28,541 nucleotides of DNA, taken from the NCBI GenBank assembly GCA_046317875.1, contig JBKCVN010000004.1, forward strand, positions 1 through 28,541. Reading direction: 5' to 3'. Position 1 is the first letter of the stretch; the number at the start of each line of letters is the position of its first letter. Below are positions 16,474-24,161 of the stretch, one piece after another. The notes beneath the pieces were generated by a model that worked only from the letters and a program-made list of their open reading frames with translations, did no database searches and had not been told where the DNA came from. The position numbers and the translations under genes are program-made. Source of the DNA: 2-01-FULL-41-14 sp046317875. Lineage in GTDB: Bacteria; Pseudomonadota; Alphaproteobacteria; UBA7879; UBA5542.

Positions 16474-16501
16474 AGTTAACTTTTTTCTCGCTGACCGTCA
16501 A
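16474..16501 (-). promoter_or_regulatory. Possible sigma70-type promoter of tRNA-Asp
   Basis: On the minus strand TTGACG (16501-16496) is a near-consensus -35 box. A 16-17 base spacer leads to a weak -10 (TTAACT, 16479-16474), about 20 bases before the tRNA 5' end. The -35 is good and the -10 is poor. Confidence 0.4.
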
Positions 16502-16604
16502 GGGGTTTTCTGAACATTTTTTGATTTTTGCATTCTTATTGCGTTTTTTGCTGTGCATGGTTTACAAAGAAACCCAACGAAAACGCGAGTAAAGGAACAA
16601 AAAC

Positions 16605-17132
16605 ATGGATCTTTCGAAAATTAATATCGGCAAAGAACTGCCTTGGGATGTCAACGTGGTCATTGAAATCCCATTGGGGGGCGAACCCGTTAAGTACGAA
16701 ATCGATAAAGAATCTGGCGCGTTGTTTGTTGACCGTTTTTTGCACACCGCCATGTACTACCCTGCCAACTATGGCTTTATTCCTGAGACCCTGGCAGACG
16801 ATGGGGATCCTCTGGACGCCCTGGTGGTGGGTAACATTCGTGTGGTGCCCGGGTGCGTGATTCGTTGCCGTCCCTTGGGCGTTTTGCTAATGGAGGACGA
16901 GGCAGGCCAAGATGAAAAGTTGATTATGGCTCCTGTGACTAAGCTGAGTCCTTATTACGCCAATACAAAAGATTACAATGATCTCCCTGAGATCCTGCGG
17001 GATCAAATCACCCATTTCTTCCATCACTACAAGGACCTTGAGCCCGGCAAGTGGGTGAAAATATTACGTTGGGGAACTGCTGAAGAAGCGGCAGAGCTGA
17101 TTCGCAAAACCCACGCTAACTATCAAAGATAG
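16605..17132 (+). CDS. ppa: Inorganic pyrophosphatase
   Basis: The family I soluble enzyme hydrolyses pyrophosphate to two phosphates in the cytoplasm, pulling nucleic acid, tRNA-charging and lipid synthesis forward. The 175-residue length is typical for bacteria. The signature D66-G-D68-P-L-D71 and the upstream YYPANYGFIPETLADD block hold the metal-binding acids; later KLSPYYANTKDYNDLPE and the C-terminal FFHHYKDLEPGKWVKI are also conserved. It starts at ATG 16605 behind AAAGGA. A strong terminator follows at 17158. It marks the start of the more GC-rich half of the window. Confidence 0.96.
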   Translation: MDLSKINIGKELPWDVNVVIEIPLGGEPVKYEIDKESGALFVDRFLHTAMYYPANYGFIPETLADDGDPLDALVVGNIRVVPGCVIRCRPLGVLLMEDEAGQDEKLIMAPVTKLSPYYANTKDYNDLPEILRDQITHFFHHYKDLEPGKWVKILRWGTAEEAAELIRKTHANYQR

Positions 17133-17157
17133 TTAAGTCCTCTTATCCACGGATCCA

Positions 17158-17188
17158 CAGCCCCTGGTAACCGCCGGGGGCTTTTTTT
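17158..17188 (+). terminator. Rho-independent terminator of ppa
   Basis: AGCCCC-TGG pairs with CC-GGGGGCT around TAACCG, and seven T follow (17182-17188). A strong, typical terminator 25 bases after the ppa stop. Confidence 0.9.
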
Positions 17189-17298
17189 GTGCCAACAAGC
17201 AAGCCGGGCGCAATAAGGATGCCGATTAAACTGCCCAAATGGCACATCTTGTGCTTACTCTGCTGAAAGTTAAACCCATTTTAGAGTAAGGTCTGATA

Positions 17299-19344
17299 AT
17301 GAAACATTTGTCATGTCTGGCGCGCTTATGTCTTTTGTCTGGGATTTCTTGTGTTTCCCTTGCAGCGGCTTCAAACTTGATCGAAAAGGAAGCTGAGCAA
17401 CGCCTTTCCAACACTGTATTCACCTTGGGGGGCGCAGATGCCGAGGATGAATCTGGGATCTTTTCCCCCCGATTGACGGCTGAAAAAGCATTTCATTGGA
17501 TTGATGCGGCTTACAAGGGGGAGGAAACAGCACGGCATTTTGTAGCTTTTATGGCCTATGAGGGTTTGCTTACGCAAAAAATGAAGAGCCAAATCAATCT
17601 AAACAAGTGGTTTGGTGACCTTAGCGCGTGGGTTCTCGAGGATGCGTCCCGAGGTGTTTTGATTTATAAACTGTTTCCCAACGTTTTTCACTCTTCTTCT
17701 GATTTAAGCCAAGAAATCCTAGAGCTTGCAGATACAGGGGGTGCAGACGCTCAAGTTTTGGTAGGTGACCTTTATCGACGCGGGTTGGTTGCTGCAGACG
17801 ATGAAGAATCTAAGTTGGCCAAGGCAGCATTTTATTATTCCATGGCTGCAGAGCAAAAGCTTCCACGAGCCCTTATCAATCTTGGCCGCATGCTGGAAAA
17901 AGATCAGGTGCCGGAAGAGATTAAGGCAACCCTTCCCAGCGCCCAAAAGTTGTATCAAAGGGCAGTCGAGCAGGGCAGCCCGCGTGCCATGCGGCGTTTG
18001 GGATTTTTAAAACTCTCGAAAGTGCCTGGCGTTGAATACTCGAGCGTTGCAACCGTTGAAGATGAATATACTGGAAAACGGATAAAGGCCCTCAATATTT
18101 TGCGTCAGGCGGCAGAATTAGGTGATGCAAGGGCCATGCGGATCCTTGGTTTTCAGCTGGGACTTAGGGGTGTTCTTAAGGGGCGATGGAACAGCATACC
18201 GCTGGTAGAAGTCGATGAATCGAGGCGATGGTATATGCGCGGGGCTGATCTTGGTGATATCCCATGCATGACCTCAATCGCTCAGCTAAGTACAAAGTTC
18301 GCAAGTGGGACGATATCTAAAACAAAGATTGCTCTCTGGCTCCAGGAGGCTGCTAAGCTTGGTGATCCCACCGGTATGTTATTGTTGGGTGATGCGTACA
18401 TGTGTGGGGAGGGCGTCCGACTGGATGAAGGGGAGGCTAAGTACTGGTATGTCAAAAGTGGCGACCTCGGTGTTATCAAAGAACATTTTGACTATAATCT
18501 CTTAGCGCCTTATTCTGACGAAGATAATACAGCCAATGAAGCCCTTGAAATCCTGCACCAAATTGCCGGCGAATACTCAATTGTTCAAATGCGCCATAGC
18601 CCCTTCGAGCAACCCCTAGATGCCATGACAAAGGGTCGGGTGCCCAAAATACCTGAGCTTGCTACCTTGCATAGCCCAGTGGTTGATTTATTGATGAACA
18701 TTATTGGCTTGCTTCAAGATCTTGAGAATCCAGACCTGTTTGTAAACCTGATACAACGTCACAGTAGCAAATCTTTAATTTATAAATTAGGGGATTATGA
18801 GTATTCGTATCACCATGCTTTAGTGTCTAAGGATGCCGATGCATACCACTTGCTCAGTTTTGGTGCCGAAAATGTTAAAAAAGCAAAGCAGCTTATGGGT
18901 TTCATAAATCAAGAACATCCTCTATGGATAGCGGCGCAAGATTCGCTTCGCGAGATCCGCAAAATCCATAAAAAGACCAATCGTTCGCTTTTGGCTAAAT
19001 ATCAAAACTTGCAAAAGCGAATTGAGGCAGTGCGCACCACACAAAAACAACTCTTGGAAGAGAGTGAAAAAGAAACGCAAACCCAGTCGGATATCAGGCT
19101 GCAAGAGCTTTCGTCCCTCAAGAAGAAGCTTAAAATGAGGCATCTTGCGACCGCTCAAGCGTATGAGAGTGCTAAGCAAGAACAAGAATGGGTGAAAAAA
19201 CTGGACCAGCTCCCACAGTTAATCAAAGAGGTGATCCTCGGCAATCTGGGTGTGCGTAACAGATTGTTTAAGGAACAGAATCCCTGGATTGAAGAGCTTA
19301 CCGACTATGATCAAAGGTTGAGGATGTTGCGGTCATGCTCGTGA
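17299..19344 (+). CDS. Exported Sel1-repeat protein with C-terminal coiled coil
   Basis: This 681-residue protein has a signal peptide (MKHLSCLARLCLLSGISCVSLAAAS). Residues about 140-400 hold a run of degenerate Sel1-like (SLR) tetratricopeptide-type repeats: examples are AQVLVGDLYRRGLVAADDEE, PRALINLGRMLEKD, PRAMRRLGFLKL, ARAMRILGFQLGLRG and PTGMLLLGDAYMCGEGVRLD followed by AKYWYVKSG. Residues about 550-640 are highly charged and likely coiled coil (KYQNLQKRIEAVRTTQKQLL). SLR proteins bind other proteins and in intracellular bacteria often take part in host interaction, but no target is visible here. It is on the same strand as vgrG, 110 bases upstream, so a shared role with the spike is possible but unproven. 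Confidence 0.85.
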   Translation: MKHLSCLARLCLLSGISCVSLAAASNLIEKEAEQRLSNTVFTLGGADAEDESGIFSPRLTAEKAFHWIDAAYKGEETARHFVAFMAYEGLLTQKMKSQINLNKWFGDLSAWVLEDASRGVLIYKLFPNVFHSSSDLSQEILELADTGGADAQVLVGDLYRRGLVAADDEESKLAKAAFYYSMAAEQKLPRALINLGRMLEKDQVPEEIKATLPSAQKLYQRAVEQGSPRAMRRLGFLKLSKVPGVEYSSVATVEDEYTGKRIKALNILRQAAELGDARAMRILGFQLGLRGVLKGRWNSIPLVEVDESRRWYMRGADLGDIPCMTSIAQLSTKFASGTISKTKIALWLQEAAKLGDPTGMLLLGDAYMCGEGVRLDEGEAKYWYVKSGDLGVIKEHFDYNLLAPYSDEDNTANEALEILHQIAGEYSIVQMRHSPFEQPLDAMTKGRVPKIPELATLHSPVVDLLMNIIGLLQDLENPDLFVNLIQRHSSKSLIYKLGDYEYSYHHALVSKDADAYHLLSFGAENVKKAKQLMGFINQEHPLWIAAQDSLREIRKIHKKTNRSLLAKYQNLQKRIEAVRTTQKQLLEESEKETQTQSDIRLQELSSLKKKLKMRHLATAQAYESAKQEQEWVKKLDQLPQLIKEVILGNLGVRNRLFKEQNPWIEELTDYDQRLRMLRSCS

Positions 19345-19427
19345 AAAGATCTTAAAATGACCCCGGTGATGGGGGAGGCGCAGACCTCCCTTGTCCTGGG
19401 AGCGTTCTATGGGATAAGATCTTAAAA
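19344..19427 (+). repeat. Direct repeat AAGATCTTAAAA flanking a hairpin
   Basis: AAGATCTTAAAA occurs at 19346-19357, at the end of the Sel1 gene, and again at 19416-19427. Between them lies a perfect 6-bp hairpin, GGGAGG (19373-19378) and CCTCCC (19385-19390). There is no T run after the hairpin, so it is not a standard terminator. Meaning unknown. Confidence 0.4.
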
Positions 19428-19454
19428 AACAAAAACAACATAACGCGAACAGGG

Positions 19455-22067
19455 ATGCCGCTCAAATCCAGTGACGCTCAGGCAACCGCCTTTGAACTTG
19501 CCGCCCACGCGAGCATCACCATGCTGGCCAGTGAGGAGCATATCTCCCTCAAGTTCCAATCTCCTTTGGGCGAGAATGCCCTTGTGCCGTTATGGTTTCA
19601 GGGCCAGGAAACCCTCTCGGACCTGTTCTGCTACCGGGTGCATCTGGTCTCCCAGGACCCTGATGTGGATTTTGAGAGCCTTATGGCTAAGGGCGTGACC
19701 CTAGAGGTCGCCATGAAAGGTGGCCGTCGCGCATTCCATGGTGTTGTGGGTGAGGTGCAGCAATTAGAGACCGCATACCACGGCGATGATAATGCCAATT
19801 TTTACGAAGTGTGGATCTATCCCAAGCTTTGGCTGCTGACCTTTACGCAAGACTGTAAGGTTTTTCAAAACCTCTCGGTCATGGATATCGTCAAACAGGT
19901 TTTGCAGGACAATGGGGTCACCGACATTGAGGATAAAACCACCAGCCGCGGTAAAAAGCCCCGTGAATACTGTGTCCAGTACAATGAAACCAGCTATAAT
20001 TTCATCCTGCGCCTGCTTGAGGAAGAGGGAATTTATTTCTTCTTTCGGCATGAGCCTGGAAAACATACCGTTGTTTTTGCAGATTCCCCTGAGGGTCATC
20101 AGTCCTGCGTGGGGGCAGAAGAAGCCCAGATTGTCCAAGCGCAAGCGGGCGTTGAGTACCTCAATACCATCACCTCATGTCGGTTGATGCAAAAGGTGGT
20201 CGCCAAAAGCACCCAGCTGGTTGACTACAATTTCACCACCGCCAGCACGAAACTTCGCGCCCAATTCGAGGGCAATGCAGAGGGTGGCAAGATGTACGGC
20301 TATCCAGGTCAAATGGACCACGAGGATATCCCGGCACAGCAAGAGCTGGAGGAGATGGGGAAGCTGCGTCAGCAGGGCTATGAATCGTTACGCTATGAGT
20401 TGGTGGGGGAGTCGACCATTCCCTTTTTTGCGCCTGGATTTAAAACGCAACTGAAAGGTCATGCCCGAAAAAGTGCTGATCGCGGCTATGTGCTGTACAC
20501 GGTCAAGCATGAGGCCCGGGTAGATGGTGGTGAAAATCCGGGGCAAAGCCTTTATCGCAATAGCTTTGCGGCCTTTCATGATGATGTTTCCTTTAGGCCG
20601 CCGGCAAAAGCCCAAAAGCCGAGGATACCAGGAGCCCAAACCGCGAAGGTCGTGGGCCCTCAAAATGAAGAAATCTGGACCGACGAATATGGGCGCATCA
20701 AGGTCCAATTCCACTGGGATATGGTGGGGGATGACAATGAGAAGTCATCGTGTTGGGTACGGGTGTCCCAAGGGTGGGCCAGCAACAACTGGGGTATTCT
20801 GTTCACCCCGCGCATCGGTCAAGAGGTGGTGGTAAGCTTTCTTGAGGGCAATCCGGATCGACCTTTGGTGACGGGCTGTGTCTATAATTCGGACCATATG
20901 CCGCCCTACTTGCCAGAACAACCTACCAAAAGCACCATCAAAAGTAATTCATCAAAAGGCGGCGAGGGCTTTAATGAATTACGCTTTGAGGACCTGAAGA
21001 ACTCAGAACAGATTTACCTGCATGCCCAAAAAGATCTTGACCGGGTGATCATCCAAAACCAGACCACCTGGCTGCAACAGGGTAGCGATTGGCATTGGAT
21101 TGACCGCGGAGACCGCGTGGTGTCTTTGAGTGCAGATGATCAGGCGGTGGATAAAAGCAGTCCGCCGGATCAAACGCTACCGGCGGGCAAGGGTCATGAC
21201 AACCTGCGCCTGGACAAGGGATCGCGCACCACCCAGCTGTTGGGTGAGGGCGAAGAAAAGGGCAGCGACCATTTACTCATTCAAAAGGGTGACCAAGTCC
21301 TCAAAATCAACAAGGGCGGCGTCTATAATTTGTTGTCTGAGGGTAACCGTTTCACCCAGCTGGATGCAGGCGATGATGACCACTACATTAAGACCGGCTC
21401 GAAAAGCACCACCATCGACCAAGGATCCCACCATACGCTGATAAAAGAGGGCGTCTATAACGTTGGTGTGAGCGAGGGGGATGTCAATGTGGTCGTTGAG
21501 ACAGGCCATATCCACCACGGCATTACTAAAGGCACGCACACCACCTTCGTGGAAGAGGGAGGATGTTATGAGCTGATCGAAAGTGGTGAAAAGAAAACAG
21601 TGATTGAATCTGGAGACCATACCTTCACCATCGAGTCCGGAAACCAAAGCATCACCCTGAATGCCGGTAACCAAGTCATCACCATCGAAGGCACCCGCAG
21701 TATCAGTGTGACCGGTGAAGAAGATCACACCAATACGGCTTCCTTCACTCACACGGTCGGTGAGGAATACACCCTGGACGTCACCGGAAATATGACCATC
21801 ACAGTGGCGGGAACGCTGACCATTACAGCAACTGGTGGGGTCAATATCGAATCTCCCGCTGATATCACCCTTTCGGCCGGTGGTGAAGTGGCCATCAATG
21901 CTGGTGGTGCCATGAACCTAGATGCGGGGGGTGAGTTGTCAGCGAATGCCGGTGGTGCCATGACCCTGGACGCAGGTGCGGAAGCTTCCATGAATGCTGG
22001 GGCGGCCGTGAGCATCGATGCGGGTGGTACTGTCACCGTCAATGCCCCCATGATTATGTTAAACTAG
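19455..22067 (+). CDS. vgrG: VgrG type VI secretion spike with long beta-helical tail
   Basis: VgrG (TssI) trimers form the puncturing spike of type VI secretion systems and carry effectors. In this 870-residue protein residues about 25-380 are the gp27-like base (SLKFQSPLGENALVPLWFQG, then LFCYRVHLVSQD, RGKKPREYCVQYNETSYNF, LLEEEGIYFFFRHE). About 395-480 is the gp5 OB domain (EIWTDEYGRIKVQFHWD, CWVRVSQGWASNNWGILFTP, VSFLEGNPDRPLVTGCVYN). The remaining 390 residues are beta-helix repeats, ending in octads such as INAGGAMN-LDAGGELS. No separate enzymatic C-terminal domain is seen. ATG 19455 has a weak ribosome site. No other T6SS gene is in the window, so the machine must be encoded elsewhere. 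The next gene starts 9 bases after the stop. Confidence 0.95.
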   Translation: MPLKSSDAQATAFELAAHASITMLASEEHISLKFQSPLGENALVPLWFQGQETLSDLFCYRVHLVSQDPDVDFESLMAKGVTLEVAMKGGRRAFHGVVGEVQQLETAYHGDDNANFYEVWIYPKLWLLTFTQDCKVFQNLSVMDIVKQVLQDNGVTDIEDKTTSRGKKPREYCVQYNETSYNFILRLLEEEGIYFFFRHEPGKHTVVFADSPEGHQSCVGAEEAQIVQAQAGVEYLNTITSCRLMQKVVAKSTQLVDYNFTTASTKLRAQFEGNAEGGKMYGYPGQMDHEDIPAQQELEEMGKLRQQGYESLRYELVGESTIPFFAPGFKTQLKGHARKSADRGYVLYTVKHEARVDGGENPGQSLYRNSFAAFHDDVSFRPPAKAQKPRIPGAQTAKVVGPQNEEIWTDEYGRIKVQFHWDMVGDDNEKSSCWVRVSQGWASNNWGILFTPRIGQEVVVSFLEGNPDRPLVTGCVYNSDHMPPYLPEQPTKSTIKSNSSKGGEGFNELRFEDLKNSEQIYLHAQKDLDRVIIQNQTTWLQQGSDWHWIDRGDRVVSLSADDQAVDKSSPPDQTLPAGKGHDNLRLDKGSRTTQLLGEGEEKGSDHLLIQKGDQVLKINKGGVYNLLSEGNRFTQLDAGDDDHYIKTGSKSTTIDQGSHHTLIKEGVYNVGVSEGDVNVVVETGHIHHGITKGTHTTFVEEGGCYELIESGEKKTVIESGDHTFTIESGNQSITLNAGNQVITIEGTRSISVTGEEDHTNTASFTHTVGEEYTLDVTGNMTITVAGTLTITATGGVNIESPADITLSAGGEVAINAGGAMNLDAGGELSANAGGAMTLDAGAEASMNAGAAVSIDAGGTVTVNAPMIMLN

Positions 22068-22076
22068 AGCAAATAA

Positions 22077-22727
22077 ATGCCAGATCCCCTTTCACAAGAA
22101 CCATCCCCTGTTCAAGAACTGCGCAATCGCGACGGCGTGTTGATGATGCGGCGCGAGATGCAAGACGGGCAACCCCATGGACTGGTTGAGCGCTACCGCC
22201 GCGATGGTGGTCTGCAACAACGCATGCAGTTTCAAAACGGCAAGCCCCACGGGCCCTGCCTCGTCTATGATCGACAGGGAAAAGTGGCGCAACAGCTGAA
22301 CTATGAAGACGGAAAACTTAAGGGGGAGTGCTGTTTTTATCGTAGTGAGGCGCTGGTCTCTCGCATTCCTTTCCACGACAACAAGCCCCATGGTGTGGCC
22401 CAGGTCTTCGATGCCGGCGGTAATCTGGTTTCCGAGATGACCTATCATGAGGGGATCCTGCACGGTGTGGCGAAAGCCTATGATGCGCTTGGTCATGTGG
22501 TGCGGATTCAGCAGTATCATGAGGGTCAGCTTGAAGGTCCTTCCCAGTACTTTTATCCCAGGGGTGCCCTGATGCGCGAAGAGACATATTGCGCCAATAA
22601 ATTACAGGGAAAAGTTGTGCACTACTACGAAGACGGCACTCTGCTCTCCGTCGCCCATTATGAAAACGGCAAATTATTGCAGCCTGTTGTAAAGTTTGAT
22701 CCCAAAGGACGCGAGATTAAAACGTAA
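22077..22727 (+). CDS. MORN-variant (YwqK-like) repeat protein, probable VgrG partner
   Basis: This 216-residue protein consists almost entirely of eight tandem repeats of about 23 residues with the pattern Y-x-D/N-G-K-x-H-G-x4-Y/F-D-x2-G, e.g. FQNGKPHGPCLVYDRQGK, YEDGKLKGECCFY, FHDNKPHGVAQVFDAGG and YHEGILHGVAKAYDALG. This is the MORN-2 / YwqK antitoxin-like repeat family. It has no signal peptide. It starts 9 bases after the vgrG stop and so is likely co-translated with it. In other bacteria such repeat proteins next to vgrG or toxin genes act as immunity proteins, adaptors or spike-associated proteins; which applies here cannot be read from sequence. The coding region is intact. Confidence 0.85.
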   Translation: MPDPLSQEPSPVQELRNRDGVLMMRREMQDGQPHGLVERYRRDGGLQQRMQFQNGKPHGPCLVYDRQGKVAQQLNYEDGKLKGECCFYRSEALVSRIPFHDNKPHGVAQVFDAGGNLVSEMTYHEGILHGVAKAYDALGHVVRIQQYHEGQLEGPSQYFYPRGALMREETYCANKLQGKVVHYYEDGTLLSVAHYENGKLLQPVVKFDPKGREIKT

Positions 22728-22806
22728 GACGTCATCGCCTCAGCGGTAGGGAAAGCTTTACTATTTGGCGCTAATCTGCCTTTTGACACGAAAAGGGGAG
22801 GGCGAG

Positions 22807-24000
22807 ATGAAAAAGTATTTTCCTAAAGTGCTGATGATATGCGGACTTTTTTACGGACTTCCCCTTTGGGCAAGTGATGCGCTTTTGGAAGAAATGTCTC
22901 AACCTGATCCCCTGCAGACGCTGGTCAAGCTTGTGGATGATCTGGAAAAGATTGTTGCTTCCTCCATCGTAAACCCTGATGCCGTTGACTTAAATCAGGA
23001 AGAACTGTCACGGCTGATCCAAGGGGCGTACGCGCAAAAGCGCCTGCAGCAAATAGGATCCCCCCATACGCTTCACCTCAACTTAAATTCTGTCCTCGAT
23101 AATCCCCATGATCACCATTGGTACATCCCAGAGGGCTTGGGCGAGGATCAAGGCGGCGCCTATGAGGATAATCTGGATGCCAATCTCGCGCTCCTTCTGT
23201 CCCTTGTGCCCGATTCCCTGCGCGAGGCAGGCAATCTTTTGCCGCCTTTTTATGTGAAGTTGTGTGAGGCGCGAGACTTTGCAGATGTGAGTGGGCGTCA
23301 TTGGCTGTTCTGCCGGATGCGCAGCCTGTTACAGAAAGTGACCATGTTGCCGCACCACGCCAGCTGTCGCGGCATGCTGGATGCGCTAATGGATGAAATG
23401 CGCGAAGGCGGTGAAAAATGCGCAGATAATGCGGTGCTGAGGCTAGAGACGGCTGAGCACTTGCTGCGCATGGGGCACATGATGGCATCCTGTGAAACGG
23501 GTGTTTATGATGATGCAGGGTTCTTGAGTCTCATGATGAATGCCTTCAAAATCAGCGTGCTGGAAGAGATTGTCGAGCAAAGGGTGGCGGAATCGAATGA
23601 AGAAGCTTTGTATCTTCGCCTGCGCTTAAATAATGGCTTAAATCTGCGTCAATCCCTGCGTGCCATGACCCATTTTGAAATTGCCCAAAAACGTCCCCTT
23701 CCCATGATAATGAACGAATTTTTCGCACGCATGGACGTGGAGCATTTTTTGCACTTTGTAACCTTTTATCGTAAAGGGGGGGCAGGCGTATGGGATCAGT
23801 ATCTGTTACTGCAGTGTCCGCCCTATCAGGCCTTGAGGGCAGAAGTCGCTGCCGATATGGCAGAAGACGGCATCAAGGCCATCAGTGCTTATGAGCGCCT
23901 GAAACAAGATCAGGAAACCCGATTACTCCAGATGTTGATCTTTCATGGATATGTTCTGGATCATTCTGATTATCCGCTGCCCGAGGGATGGGCCATGTAG
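22807..24000 (+). CDS. Exported protein with a NEL-type E3 ubiquitin ligase domain
   Basis: The start is ATG 22807, behind GGGGAGGG and opening a signal peptide (MKKYFPKVLMICGLFYGLPLWAS); an upstream TTG at 22765 is less likely. The 397-residue protein aligns by eye with the NEL domain of Shigella IpaH / Salmonella SspH ligases over residues about 130-370. It has the catalytic CxD (Cys205-Ala-Asp207, followed by Asn where IpaH has Arg), then ETGVYDDAGFLSL against EGLFDNDTGALLSL, FKISVLEEIVEQRV against FRLEILEDIARDKV, EEALYLRLRLNNGLNL against EIEVYLAFQTMLAEKL, and a W...PYQALRAEVA block against WHAVLKRTEAD. NEL enzymes transfer ubiquitin through a Cys thioester to host proteins. The usual leucine-rich repeat substrate domain is absent. 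Its location just after vgrG and the MORN-repeat gene suggests a spike-linked or Sec-exported effector. Confidence 0.78.
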   Translation: MKKYFPKVLMICGLFYGLPLWASDALLEEMSQPDPLQTLVKLVDDLEKIVASSIVNPDAVDLNQEELSRLIQGAYAQKRLQQIGSPHTLHLNLNSVLDNPHDHHWYIPEGLGEDQGGAYEDNLDANLALLLSLVPDSLREAGNLLPPFYVKLCEARDFADVSGRHWLFCRMRSLLQKVTMLPHHASCRGMLDALMDEMREGGEKCADNAVLRLETAEHLLRMGHMMASCETGVYDDAGFLSLMMNAFKISVLEEIVEQRVAESNEEALYLRLRLNNGLNLRQSLRAMTHFEIAQKRPLPMIMNEFFARMDVEHFLHFVTFYRKGGAGVWDQYLLLQCPPYQALRAEVAADMAEDGIKAISAYERLKQDQETRLLQMLIFHGYVLDHSDYPLPEGWAM

Positions 24001-24028
24001 CCGAAGAGAGGGTTTAGGATACATTCTG

Positions 24029-24130
24029 TCAGCGAAAAGACTGGAACGTGGCGGGACAACAGCCCCCCACACACAGATTTCGCATAATCGATTGCTTTTG
24101 CTCATCCACTGAGTGGCCACAGTCTAAGGT
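24029..24130 (-). CDS. Possible very small Cys-rich protein
   Basis: Just beyond the terminase stop the minus strand can encode about 34 residues, MMTLDCGHSVDEQKQSIMRN and then LCVGGCCPATFQSFR, from tandem ATGs near 24130 to TGA at 24029. The ribosome site is weak and there is no known homologue. It may be chance, or the remnant of a further phage/GTA gene. Confidence 0.2.
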   Translation of the reverse strand, partial: TLDCGHSVDEQKQSIMRNLCVGGCCPATFQSFR

Positions 24131-24161
24131 CATCATGACAATCTCTTTGAGTCCGGCCACC

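Noticed and set aside
19764..22051. Long minus-strand and alternate-frame open reading frames across vgrG
   Set aside because: They are shadows of the repetitive, GC-rich vgrG sequence; the plus frame has complete VgrG domains.
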